Source of the DNA: Hygrophila difformis
Lineage: Eukaryota; Streptophyta; Magnoliopsida; Lamiales; Acanthaceae
NCBI GenBank assembly: GCA_030278955.1
Contig: JAOANR010000014.1
Coordinates: forward strand, 36,903,453-36,967,452
Reading direction: 5' to 3'
DNA length: 64,000 bases
Part shown: positions 11,275-21,059 of the stretch, piece by piece
How the letters are laid out: each line of letters begins with the position of its first letter
Numbering within the stretch: position 1 is the first letter of the stretch
The notes under the pieces: generated by a model
What the model was told of the DNA's origin: nothing
What the model saw: the letters and a program-made list of their open reading frames with translations, nothing else
The model's database searches: none
Translations under genes and position numbers: made by a program

Positions 11275-12048
11275 TGAAGTAGCAGTAGTGTAGTACTGTA
11301 ATACTGTTGAATTTCGGTGGTGGGCGTACTTGTTATCACTTGTAGCATGAGTTCGAACAATAATGCCCCTTTTTAAATACTACAATCTCTCATATTATTG
11401 GACAAAACAATAAAAATAAAAATAATATATTGAAAAGTAGAGAATAAAATGTTACTATGTGACAAGGCAATCTATCTTAAAGGGACCTTTTTTTTTTATT
11501 ACATTAGAAAAATTATTTATAAACATGTAAATTCAATATAAAAAATTATATTAAAAATAAATTATCTTTTTAATGTTTTTAAATTAATTGTTAAGAGTAT
11601 TATTATTGTTTATATATAAATAAATTATAAAATAAAAACCTATAAGAATATGTTATATAAAAAATTAGACATCTTTATTATTTGAGGCTAGGGCTGTGAA
11701 GGAATCGAATTGAATCCAAGTAACAAGGTACTCGAACTTGATTTGATAACAAACACCAGGGTACGGTCCGAACTAGTAGCCAATCTTGAATTTAAACACA
11801 AATTCAAAAATTTAATTATACCCTAACTCGAGCTTTGGTATTCATGGCGTTTTATATTAATTTTAAATACAATGAATAAACAAATAAATTATAAAATGAA
11901 TATTTATATATAATAAAATGTTACTAAGTTATTCCACGAGCTTTAATTTGATATTTCACTCAAGTTACTTGACACTCAACTCGAACTTAATCTTTTAGAA
12001 TTATAGTGGATATTCAGCAACTAGTTTTTTTTTTGTGAACTTTTAAAA
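11275..12048. other. PAL-B upstream region
   Basis: Former PAL-B promoter side. A minus-strand TATTTAAAAAG at about 11372-11382 could be a TATA box. The C-rich minus-strand string CCCACCACC at about 11318-11326 is only a weak AC-element resemblance. The shared block GACAAGGCAATCTAT lies at 11461-11475. From about 11690 to 11995 the sequence has TCGAACTTGATT/AACTCGAACTTAA motifs that may be a decayed repeat. Confidence 0.45.
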
Positions 12049-12126
12049 GGGGTGCAACACGAGGACTTCTCATGGGGTCACCCATTCTAGTACTACTCTT
12101 GCCCAAACACGCTTAATTTCGGAATT
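12049..12126 (-). repeat. Retroposed 5S rRNA 3' fragment
   Basis: The minus strand matches the last roughly 78 nt of plant 5S rRNA with a few mismatches, including AAGCGTG(T)TTGGGC-type, AGTAGTACTAG and GTCCTCGTGTTGCACC segments, and reaches the gene's 3' end. Directly after it on the minus strand come CTTTTAAAAG and an A9 run (plus-strand T run at about 12025-12034), as expected if a 5S-ended RNA was reverse transcribed and integrated. The 5' third, with the first internal promoter elements, is missing, so this is not an active 5S gene. Confidence 0.8.
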
Positions 12127-12150
12127 GAATATTAAAAACTACTCATAATT

Positions 12151-12246
12151 TGGGCAAAGGGATGGAAATTGGGAGCTGCAGGGGTCCATGTCAAGGAATT
12201 TGTGTGCGGATTGGCTTTGTAGTGGTTTTGAATTCCAAGTCTTTGA
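12151..12246. repeat. Upstream block 2 of PAL-B, duplicate of 8769-8870
   Basis: Shares GGTCCATGTCAAG, GGAATTTGTGTG, GGATTGGCTTTGTAG and GAATTCCAAGTCTTTG with 8769-8870 in the same order. It marks the distal edge of the PAL-A/PAL-B duplication that I can see. Confidence 0.75.
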
Positions 12247-12887
12247 TTGTCTTTTTTAGATACTTTCTACTAACTATTTGACTTTGATGTATTATTGCCT
12301 ATGACAAGAATAATACATGTATATCTATATATTTTTAATAAATCGGGTAAGTTACTCTACAAGCGCTTAATTTGTCAGCACTTACAAAATGATGTATTCT
12401 TCGTAAAAAATGATGTTATTTGCAATCATCACTCACACCCATAAAATCCATTGAATTGAATATCCATCATTTTTCAAGAATATCCATTATTTTTTTGGTG
12501 TTCTATCATCACAGCAGCACATGCTGTTGCCAGCACCCAAGTCTTGCCCCAACTATTACAAATAAAATAGTTATTGTGAAATGGAGGGCTCGGTCTCTAG
12601 AATTCTTTACCAATTGGGCGTTTTCCCCAGATGATATCCGATCGCGGCTTGCAGATGATATGGCAGGTGTTTGCTATCCATTCCTCGCTACTAATTAGGC
12701 TTTTTCCGCTTTTCTCCTTCCCCTTCTATTCCTTCTGTAGTTTTTTGGTTTTTTTTCTTTGCCCACGCTATAGGGTCATGGTCACTAAAAAAACCATATT
12801 CATATGGTTTATATGGATGAATTTAGTAAAAGAAGCGAGGAGGAAGTGGTAATGAATTTGTGTATTGCGTACGAGTATATGACTATG
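12247..12887. other. AT-rich spacer, no gene seen
   Basis: No coding or repeat signal that I can support. Short open frames here have no domain resemblance and AT-rich, low-complexity composition. Confidence 0.4.
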
Positions 12888-13194
12888 AGTCTGTTTGGAT
12901 GTAAGCGGATAGTATATAGTAGCATATAGCATATATGACAAGCGGAATTGAGTAGCATATATTAATAGTAGATTTGACCAGCAGATTCTAGTAGAAGATT
13001 TAATAAAATATTTTTAGTTGATATCATATTTAATATGTAAAATTATGCAATCCACTATATGCTATTCAATATGCTTAAAAAAACTAGCATATTGATCCAA
13101 ATATGCTCCATAATATCCTACTTATCAAACAAGTATATATGCTGATCAAACATGCTATATGTTATATGCTCCCCAATATGCTGACAACCAAATA
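12888..13194. mobile_element. Tourist-like MITE (PIF/Harbinger type), decayed ends
   Basis: Left end GTCTGTTTGGATGTAAGC and right end GACAACCAAATACC form imperfect inverted repeats of the GTTTGG...CCAAAC class. The interior is rich in TAGCATATAGCATAT-type words in both orientations and can fold back. The flanking trinucleotide duplication is unclear. Confidence 0.55.
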
Positions 13195-13661
13195 CCTTTA
13201 TGTATTGTAAATATATAAAATGGGCAGAGATGTGAGGGACGAGAATTTTATTATCAACATCTTTGAAGTATAAGTATAGCATATATTTATAGTAGATACC
13301 ATCATGAGTTATCACCACTAGTCTTTCAAAAAAAAAAAAAACTCTGTCTTTAATAGAAAAAATTGGACAATTAAACCTAAAAAAATAAATTTAATTAATT
13401 AACATAAACTAAATTATAGTACCATACTATATCTCCCAAATAACATAATTAATTCATATTGGACCATTCATTTGAGATGAAAATAAAATCCACTAGTACA
13501 ATAATTAATTGATACTCCATTTGTGAGGAAAATAAAATCAACCAGAGTCATAGTGCGTTTTATATACTAGTCCTATATTTTAATTTCAAGGTAGAGCCAC
13601 TGTATTAGTGTACACAGAATTATGTTTAATGTAAATAATAGTATAGAACAAAAAAAAAGGA
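13195..13661. other. AT-rich spacer, no gene seen
   Basis: Very AT-rich stretch with A runs near 13327-13340 and 13650-13658. No coding region, RNA gene or convincing repeat boundary. Confidence 0.4.
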
Positions 13662-14095
13662 ATGTGACTTGACTCAAGTAGTTATATTCCATGACTTCCA
13701 ATCATAGGTTGGGGGTTCGATTCCTACCCGCCTCCCTATCCCTTACCTTTATCCAGCGGCGGATCAAGAATTTTTTTTCCGGTGGTATCACAAAAGTGAT
13801 GGAAATTATGCTGGTATTAAGGATTGTAGTCAAAATATAAAAACTATTAAAAAAATACAAAAACTATTGAAAAATACTGGGCTATAATTGATTATAGTGG
13901 TATCACCATAAAAATTCAATGGTTGCATAAAGCAAAATCAAGTTAAATCTAAATTATTTTAAGCTTAAAATAACAACTTTATCAATTTGAGTGGTATCTC
14001 GTGCTACCGTTACACTTAATGCCTCCGCCCCTGCTTTTATTCCTTTGTAATTTGTGTGGCTCGAGCTATGAAATGCGGCTCCAAGACAACAAATA
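13662..14095 (+). mobile_element. tRNA-derived SINE, copy 2, split by a hAT MITE
   Basis: The head (13662-13753) has a tRNA-like layout with a Pol III B-box-like GGTTCGATTCC at 13714-13724. After a MITE inserted at 13754 the SINE body resumes at about 14042 with CCTTTGTAATTTGTGTGGCTC, which matches body sequence of the better SINE at 19405-19570 (CCCTTTATAATTTGTATGGTTTGGCTC, minus strand). Both halves therefore belong to one SINE. The 3' end near 14095 is approximate and no A tail is obvious. Confidence 0.6.
13754..14033. mobile_element. hAT-like MITE inside the SINE
   Basis: Starts CAGCGGCGGATC and ends GCCTCCGCCCCTG: imperfect inverted repeats of the CAGNGGCGGA type common in plant hAT MITEs. 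The flanking 8-mers CCTTTATC (13746-13753) and CTTTTATT (14034-14041) match at six of eight positions, consistent with an aged 8-bp hAT target duplication. Confidence 0.72.
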
Positions 14096-14413
14096 GACAT
14101 GAAAATACTATGAAAAATGTCGCTTCGAGTAGTATTTAATTAGATGGTTTTTTTTTTATTATTATTCGCAAAATAAATACTAGTATAAACTTAAGGTTGT
14201 AAGTTGGTCAAAACTCGATTAAATGTTAAAATGGTTGTGCAAATCAATTACAGTATGTAGTAATCCATGACCATAAGCAAAAAATGGGGGCAAACTCAGT
14301 CTATTATTGTGCACCTGGCCAGTCATTACATTTATTCAGAAAACCACATAAAACCTTAGAACCACCATAAAGAGACGGCAACCATAGGTTACAAACACAA
14401 GAACACAATAGAA
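14096..14413. other. PAL-C 3' flank
   Basis: AT-rich DNA after the PAL-C stop on the minus strand, probably containing the 3' UTR and poly(A) signals. No separate gene is visible. Confidence 0.45.
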
Positions 14414-16675
14414 CTAGTTGATGGGAAGAGGGGCACCATTCCAGGCCTCCAGGCAAGCCAGCAATGGATCCACAATTAACCCACTGTTCAATGCTTCAAA
14501 CACCTTGTCACATTCCTCCCCTGGAGATGCCACCTTCTCACCTGTCAGGAAACTCGCTCCCAATTCCTCCCTGATGAACTTATACAGCGGGTACGATCTG
14601 CATTCCTTTATCCGGTTCGGAATTCCTGGATCGCCACTCTCCAGGGCGGTTCTTGCAATCTCCACTTCTTTAGGCAGGAGGGCTTTCAGCTCATTCTCGA
14701 AAGTTTCAATCTTTTGGAAGATTGACGTGTTCGTGTTCTTCTCAGCATCGCCATTTGTCAGGGCATGATCCACGAGAACTCTCCTCAACTTCTGCATCAA
14801 TGGATAAGTTTCTCTGCAGGGGTCGTCGATGTATGCAAACACGTACTCGTGGTCCACCACACGGAGCAAATCCTTCTCGCAGAATCTTGACGGATGAAGC
14901 TCCCCATCGGGACCTATTGCTAGAGTCTTTTTACAGACTTGGCCCACAGTGTTTTTCACAGCTTGCCTCAGATTCTCCTCCAGGTGCCTCAAATCGATGG
15001 CCTGGCACAGAGCGATTAAGAACGTCGACAACATGAGCTTCAGAATGTCCAGTGCCTCAACCGTCTTCCTAGCAGAGATCAATCCCAATGAGTTCACATC
15101 CTGGTTATGTTGCTCGGCACTCTCCACGTGGTTCGTGACAGGATTAGCTAAGAATTGGATCTCCGAACAGTAAGCAGCCATTGCAATTTCGGCCCCCTTT
15201 AATCCATAATCCAAGCTAGGGTTCCTCCCACCGGAAAGATTAGATGGCAGCCCATTGTTGTAGTAGTCATTCACAAGCTCCGAGAATTGAGCGAACATCA
15301 ACTTCCCAATAGATGCGACCGCCAATCTAACGTTGTCCATCGACACTCCAATAGGCGTCCCCTGGAAATTGCCACCGTGTAATGCCCTGTTCCTCGAGAC
15401 ATCTATCAAGGGATTGTCATTCACGGAGTTGATTTCCCTCTCGATCATATTACTGGCTGTCCGGATTACCTCAACCAGTGGGCCGAACCACTGGGGAGAT
15501 GTCCTGAGAGCGTATCGATCCTGCTTCGGCTTCTGCAACGGTTCCGTTTCGTGCAACTTCTTTGCTGCCTTAACATAACAACTGCCATCGAGAATGTGCT
15601 CCATTATCGCAGCGGCCTCGATCTGCCCCGGATGGTGCTTCAACTTGTGCGTCAAGTGATCGGTGAACTCCGGCTTCCCGTTCATAACCTCCGCGAAAAT
15701 TGCCGACATCACTTCCGCTAAGACGGTCAGAATGTTAGCCTCGTACATGGCGACTGAGGCCAATCCGGCACCGACAGCGGTGCCGTTTACAAGCGCGAGG
15801 CCTTCCTTCGGCTGCAATTCGAAGAACCCTCCTTCGATGCCGGCGAGCTTTAAGGCCTCGGAAGCGTTCAGGGGTTTCCCGTTGGGCCCGAAAGCTTTCG
15901 AATTCGGGCGCCCGGTCAGAAGCCCGGCTATGTAGGATAACGACATGAGGTCGCCTGATGCGGTGATGGACCCACGCAGGGGCACCATTGGCGTGATGTT
16001 GTTGTTCAGCAATTTGGTGATGGCCTCCAGGATTTCGAATCGAATGCCCGAATATCCCTGGAGGAGAGTGTTGATCCTGACCAGCATCGCCGCCCTCGTC
16101 CATGATTCCGGCAGAGTGTGGCGAGAATCCGTCCCCGCCGGCCCGAAAATTCCCGCGTTCAAAAACCTGTTGAGCAAGTAGTACAAAATTTCAACAAACG
16201 AGTCCCCCGAAATTCAACAAATAAACCAACGAAAGCGTTTTGAGTGAGTGTTTTGGTGGCGGCTATTGGTTACCTACCTAATGAGCTCTTTCTGAAGAGC
16301 GCCTCCCTGATTAGTCCTCCGGTGTGACGTGGCGCCGAACCCCGTCGTGACGCCGTAACTGTCGGTCCCTTGATTCATACTCTCCATCACCCAATCGCTG
16401 CTGGCTTTAACGCCGTCCCTGGCATCCTCCGCCAGTTCCACCGTCACATCCTTCGCCCTGGCGGCCACCGCCGCCACCTGCGCAATCGTCAGCGTCTTCC
16501 CGGCGAGCCTGACGGCGGGGTTCCTGAACTGCGCCACCATCCGCTTCACCTCGTCCAAATGACTCCCCTTGAGCGAGTCCGCCGCGGCGGCCCAGTTCAA
16601 CGGATCCTGATCCTCCGTCTTCATCCGGACACAGAATTCACCGGAGCAAGAAACATTGTCCACCAAAGGTGCCAT
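14414..16675 (-). CDS. PAL: PAL-C: phenylalanine ammonia-lyase, the intact copy
   Basis: Predicted PAL, the cytosolic homotetrameric enzyme that deaminates L-phenylalanine to trans-cinnamate and opens phenylpropanoid metabolism. Exon 1 is 16278-16675, exon 2 14414-16166, with a 111-nt GT-AG intron between, splitting the Arg codon of ELIR as in plant PALs. 2151 nt give 716 aa, the usual length. Start: the ATG at 16673-16675 (MAPLVDN). [10 protein letters not shown] carries the conserved Tyr. A202-S203-G204, in [14 protein letters not shown], forms the MIO cofactor. [17 protein letters not shown] and [10 protein letters not shown] are intact, and the C-terminus ends [13 protein letters not shown]. 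Odd: residue 208 is Ser, where both pseudogene copies and PALs I know have Pro, and QWLGPQ is QWFGPL. Unlike the sister copies it keeps the full loop before DRYALR. An AC element and TATA box lie upstream. Confidence 0.95.
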
Positions 16676-16814
16676 TTTCACAAAAAAAAAAAAAAAATTA
16701 ATAGCACTGAACTAGCAAAACCTTAAACTACTAATTGGCAGATACTCTTTGTGTGTAGTAATGTAAAAGCGAAAATGAGATGGATGTTGGAAACGAATGG
16801 GCAACGAGGGAGGG

Positions 16815-16822
16815 TATAAATA
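16815..16822 (-). promoter_or_regulatory. Putative PAL-C TATA box
   Basis: TATTTATA on the minus strand (TATAAATA on plus), about 140 bp upstream of the PAL-C ATG. This spacing fits a 5' UTR of roughly 110 nt. The distance to the AC element upstream is about 35 bp. Confidence 0.55.
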
Positions 16823-16857
16823 GAGGAGGGGATGAATGTGCAACGCATTGGGATTTT

Positions 16858-16864
16858 GGTAGGT
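16858..16864 (-). promoter_or_regulatory. AC element (MYB site) upstream of PAL-C
   Basis: Minus strand reads CCCCACCTACCAAAATCC, containing the AC-I/H-box core ACCTACC, about 180 bp upstream of the ATG. AC elements bind R2R3-MYB factors and are known to direct PAL and lignin-pathway genes to xylem and to induction. I do not see this exact core upstream of PAL-A or PAL-B. Confidence 0.6.
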
Positions 16865-17053
16865 GGGGTTTGCCAAATGGGCAATGGCGGAAAGGGCATG
16901 GGGAACACATTGTATTTGTGGCCGATAATGATATCAAGAAGATTAGTATGATCGGACGGTGGAGAATTAACGATGATGAATTAGTCTGTCCCAAATCTCA
17001 AAAAGGGTTTTTATCACAGGTGGTGGTTTTGTTTTGGTGGGAACTCAGAACAT
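16865..17053. other. Distal PAL-C promoter region
   Basis: Less AT-rich than the rest of the spacer. No repeat boundary or coding signal. It ends at the target duplication of the next element. Confidence 0.4.
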
Positions 17054-17063
17054 ACTTGGAAGT

Positions 17064-17623
17064 AGGGGTGTAAATGAGACTGATAGGCTCGTGAATTGTT
17101 CGAGCTCGGCTCGGTCAAAATTCGGTTCAAACTCGACTTGAAATGGCTCGGTTCGAGCTCGAGCTCGGCTCGTAACATACATGATTTCAAGCCGAGCCAA
17201 CCACTATTCGGCTCGAAAGCTCGATAATAGGCTCGATTTATTTTTATACATATATTTATTTATTATTAAATATAGAAATTATATAAAATATTAAAAGTAT
17301 AGTATTATTATTGTTTATATCTTTTAATTTTTAAATCAAAAATATATTGTTAACTAAATATATATTTAACATTATTTAAATATGTAGATTAAATTAAATA
17401 TAATTAAATATATACAATACATTAAATATAATTTCTTTAATAAATTATGTAAAAATGAAAATGATACTAGTTCGAGCTCGGCTCGACTCGGTCAAAGCTT
17501 GGTCAACGCTCGGCTCGAAGTAGCTCGGTCAACGCTCGGCTCGGTCAAAGCTCGGCTCGAATTCTTATGAGCTCAAGCCGAGCTTACCACTATTCGGGCT
17601 CGGCTCGGCTCGTTTACACCCCT
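17064..17623. mobile_element. Non-autonomous DNA transposon rich in GAGCTCGGCTCG
   Basis: Begins AGGGGTGTAAATGAG and ends CTCGTTTACACCCCT, near-perfect terminal inverted repeats. Both sides carry the identical 10-mer ACTTGGAAGT (17054-17063 and 17624-17633), a clean target duplication. The interior is AT-rich, flanked by blocks of GAGCTCGGCTCG/CGAGCCGAGC words. A 9-11 bp duplication fits Mutator-like elements; the termini also resemble a common plant hAT/MITE family, so the superfamily is uncertain. Confidence 0.8.
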
Positions 17624-17655
17624 ACTTGGAAGTATTTGGGTTGGTGTCTACTACT

Positions 17656-17910
17656 TACTCCATATTTAAATAATGTTAACGTTTGTATAAAAAAAAATAT
17701 TTATTAAGTGACTTTAATTCGATTTTTTCACACAGTTACATAAGATAAATATAGTCAAGTGAGATCTTGTTAGATTCGTCTAATCATGTAGTTTCATAAT
17801 ATTAAAGTTTTATAATTTTTTTATAAAATTTGAGATATTATTCTTTAAAAATATGTATTAGATTGCGTAAAAACATGGAATGTTAAAATTTTTTGAATAC
17901 GGATGGAGTA
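17656..17910. mobile_element. Stowaway-like MITE 6 (inverted copy of MITE 4)
   Basis: Bounded by TA, left TACTCCATATTT, right ATACGGATGGAGTA. The interior reads as the reverse complement of 7800-8079, with matching segments such as ATGTATTAGATTGCGT versus ACGCAATCAATACATA. Confidence 0.8.
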
Positions 17911-18139
17911 TAATGTTTGCCGTTCCCATAATTATGACTGATATCACATTTGACATACATGCAATGCAAAATTAATGTAATAATCCATCTTACCAATTAT
18001 TCTATCCATTTCTTTTAGATGTATTTTTATAGATTAAAAAATATTCTAAAATACTACTGTCAAATTAAGCTGAAAAAGACAACTACTGTATTTAAGAATG
18101 AAGAGAATATTTTGTACGTGTTTGTTTGTGGCTTTTTAA

Positions 18140-18292
18140 ATTTTGAAATAATGGTAATTGAAACTCGAACCATGCACACATATAATTCATACTCATTTTG
18201 AACATTAACACTCATGTATAAGACTCGAGTGGGAATCAAACGCGCAACTATAAAATTGAAAGTCATGGGACACAACTATTAAGCCAAGTCTT
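18140..18292 (-). mobile_element. Possible diverged SINE copy 3
   Basis: The minus strand starts AGACTTGGCTTAATAGTTGT, then CCCATGACTTTCAATTTTATAG and GCGTTTGATTCCC (B-box-like), resembling the tRNA-like head of the SINE at 13662. No clear tail or target duplication; the 3' boundary is a guess. Confidence 0.4.
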
Positions 18293-19389
18293 CATTCCGT
18301 TTGGCACTGTAATTTGAACAATTAAAAATTTACTTCTTACTTTTAAACGTTGTAAAATTTGAAATACTAATTTTGCAAAACTTTTTACAATAATTTACAA
18401 GTATTATTTATTTTTACAATGATTAGTATGATCATTTATTAAAGATTTCTCTATAAATAAGATACAAGGCCGTGCAGTGGGATTCAAATCCTTAATAGTA
18501 AGGTTAAAAATTAAAAGATTTTTCCATGAAATTAAACTTCAATTCCATCAATATATTCATCAATTATTCATTAATTGTATAAGAGTAACTTTTGAATTCA
18601 AAATCCAGTGCACATAACAAAATTTATTGAGAGATAATCGTCATTAAAGCTCAATTATACGCCTACAATTACCAAGAAGAATAAGAAATGAAAAATAATA
18701 CACGTTCAACATGCACAAAGGGAAGCTTAATCGCACTAAGGTTCATGGGTCTCATCGCCTTTATCCGTAGCTTATGAACATCACGGACTTGTTGCAACAG
18801 TTCCCCAAATTGCAATGGTTTCATATTTTAAGGGAAGAATACGGTTGCGGATTCGTTGCCTAAAAGTAAACTTGGGCTTTTGCTTCAGATGACGTTCGTG
18901 CGCTCCTGGCAGTAAATATGGCAAATGTTTGATTTTCCCGATATTATTCTGTTTGGTTTCTTTCTTATTTCCCTCCTGCAATTTCCCCATTTTCTGTAGT
19001 TTTTGGTTAGTTTTTTTTTTTTTAGCCAACGTGCGTCACTTAAGAATAAAAATAAAAATACATAAATAAATGAATAATTCACATTTCTGTCACGTTTAGA
19101 TTAATTAAATCATGGGCGGAAAGTTTAATTACAATTTACAATTATGTGAATCAGATTTTTTTAAAAAAAAAATAAATAAATAATAGATCAAAATGGGCCG
19201 CCATGTCATCATAGTTTAGCAAAATGGGCTGCTTTGACTGGTAAGTCAAGAGACCAGAGAGTGTACTCCTGGTCAAGCTTTTTTCTTCTTTCTTTTTCCT
19301 CAAAAATAAAGTAAGTAAATAAATAAAGTTGGCCAGCTTTCGTACCAATTGTTCCATGTTTCATTCTTCGTGTTTCACATTTCTTCATT
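18293..19389. other. AT-rich spacer, no gene seen
   Basis: Contains A/T runs (for example 19011-19022 and 19156-19168) and short open frames of biased composition with no recognisable domain. I support no gene here. Confidence 0.4.
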
Positions 19390-19404
19390 TTGTGGTACAA
19401 TCAA

Positions 19405-19570
19405 TTTTTTTTTTGGTAAACTGTGAAACTCGACAAAAATGTGTGGGAGCCAAACCATACAAATTATAAAGGGAGATAAAGGCGATGAGATAGAGGACCG
19501 GGTGGGGATCGAACTCCAAACCTATGGTTGAGAGAAGAGGGATTTGACCACTAGGGTAAGTCCCCAACCC
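19405..19570 (-). mobile_element. tRNA-derived SINE, copy 1, with target duplications
   Basis: A 166-bp element on the minus strand. It starts GGGTTGGGGACTTACCCTAG (A-box-like around 19548-19559), has a B-box-like GAGTTCGATCCC near 19505-19516, and ends in an A9-A10 tail (plus T run 19402-19413). It is flanked by 15-mers TTGTGGTACAATCAA (19390-19404) and TTGTGGTATAATCAA (19571-19585), one mismatch apart. Pol III promoter boxes, an A tail and a long target duplication together define a SINE mobilised by LINE machinery. Confidence 0.88.
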
Positions 19571-19672
19571 TTGTGGTATAATCAATTCGTGGTATATAAA
19601 ATATTATAGATAATTTTATTAACACTGTGCATTTATTTTTTTCAAAAAAAATAAACTAAAATAAAAATACAA

Positions 19673-19850
19673 GGTTTTTTTTGGATAAGCCAAATCAATG
19701 GCTGGAGAAAACACAAACACACGAAAGTACAAAAAATGAAACAAAAAGAAAGCAACACTGATGAAGAGACGAAAAGAGCAAAAGACAGGAAAAGAAAACA
19801 ACAACACAAAATTAGAAACTAGTCTAACAAAACACCCTAGGCGGCGTCCG
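19673..19850 (-). mobile_element. Possible LINE 3' end
   Basis: The minus strand is a T/G-rich stretch ending GGCTTATCC followed by A8, similar in style to plant L1 3' UTRs and tails. No coding part is attached, so this is a weak call. Confidence 0.35.
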
Positions 19851-19912
19851 TAGTTAAGTCTCCCAAGCTCTCTTAGGCATCCTCTGTGGGAGTGGATACA
19901 CGAGCTCTCTTA

Positions 19913-20372
19913 GGGCCCGTTTGGATTGGCTTTTAAAAAAAGCAGAAGCCAAAAGCAGAAGCAGAAGTGAAAGCCAAACGCAGAAGCAGGTAACTTTTGT
20001 GTTTGGATGAAACGTTTGAAAAGCAGTATTTTTTCAAAAATGTGTTTGGATATGTAAAAGTGAAAAGTGCTTTTGAAATGTGTAAATTACCAAAAAGGAT
20101 ATGCTATTTATATATAATAGTATATATTTATAGTGTAATTAAAATAAATTAATAGGGGCATTTATGACTCTGCACACATTACTAGGTGCTTTTGGCTTCT
20201 GCTTTTCGGAGAAGCACCCCCTGGGCTGCTTCTCCCAGAAGCATTTTTGCAGCTTTTCGAGGTGCTTTTGCTTTTTCTAAAAAGCCAAAACAAACACTCT
20301 TTTTTCTTCAAAAGTGCTTTTGGCAGAAGTAAAAGCCAAAAGCACTTAAAAAAAGGCATTCCAAACAGGCTT
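19913..20372. mobile_element. Tourist-like MITE (PIF/Harbinger), AGCAGAAGC-rich
   Basis: Starts GGGCCCGTTTGGATTGG and ends CATTCCAAACAGGCTT, with TTA on both sides (19910-19912, 20373-20375), the PIF/Harbinger target preference. The interior holds AAGCAGAAGCCAAAAGC words near one end and their complements near the other. 460 bp. Confidence 0.78.
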
Positions 20373-20375
20373 TTA

Positions 20376-21059
20376 GACCAGCTTTATCCATGACCTTCTA
20401 CACCCATGACCCAACCGCCACGTCATTACTTAAAAAAAAAAAAAAACTAACAGAAGATAAAACAGATGGTCTCTTGAATGAGGTCAACCAAAAAAAAAGA
20501 GAGCACTTGGTTTCATCTCCTTTGGCCAATGGGATGGGGACATTTGTCTCCTTTCCATTGGTCAACTAAAATTTTAAACTAATTCCATAAAAATTATTAC
20601 ATCTTTTATATTTTAAAATAAAAATAAATATAAAATATACCGTATTTTTTAGTTTTTTATTCTCTACAAATAGAGACCACTCTTGCTATATTTTTGTTAA
20701 ATACATAATATATCAATTGTGATATATTTAACCTATTTTAAAATTTATATAAACTAAAAATAAATAAAAAAAAATATATTAATATTTTTAATTTTTATTC
20801 TTTATAAATAAGATAAATATTTTATATTCATTCTTTTATATTTCAATATTATTTAAAATTGTATAAATTAAAATAATTATATATAATATTGTGGTTAGAT
20901 AGTTTGGTGGTTATTGATAAAGTATGTAAATTTGGGTGGTGAGTGGGGATGAATATTGATGAGTTGGAGGAGAAAGAGAAATTAATAAAATAATGAGATG
21001 GTTGGATGATTGGGTGGTTGAGGTGGTTATTGTTAAAAATAGTCCTAACATTTTGGACA
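20376..21059. other. AT-rich spacer, possible decayed MITE
   Basis: 20385-20440 (CATGACCCAACCGCCACG) and 20930-21030 (GATGGTTGGATGATTGGGTGG) look like weak complements, so this may be an old fold-back element. No gene is seen. Confidence 0.35.

Noticed and set aside
12049..12126. Functional 5S rRNA gene
   Set aside because: Only the 3' two thirds are present, with mismatches, and there is no array.
16676..16681. Upstream start adding two residues before MAPL in PAL-C
   Set aside because: The triplet there is GTG, not ATG. The ATG at 16673-16675 gives the standard PAL N-terminus.
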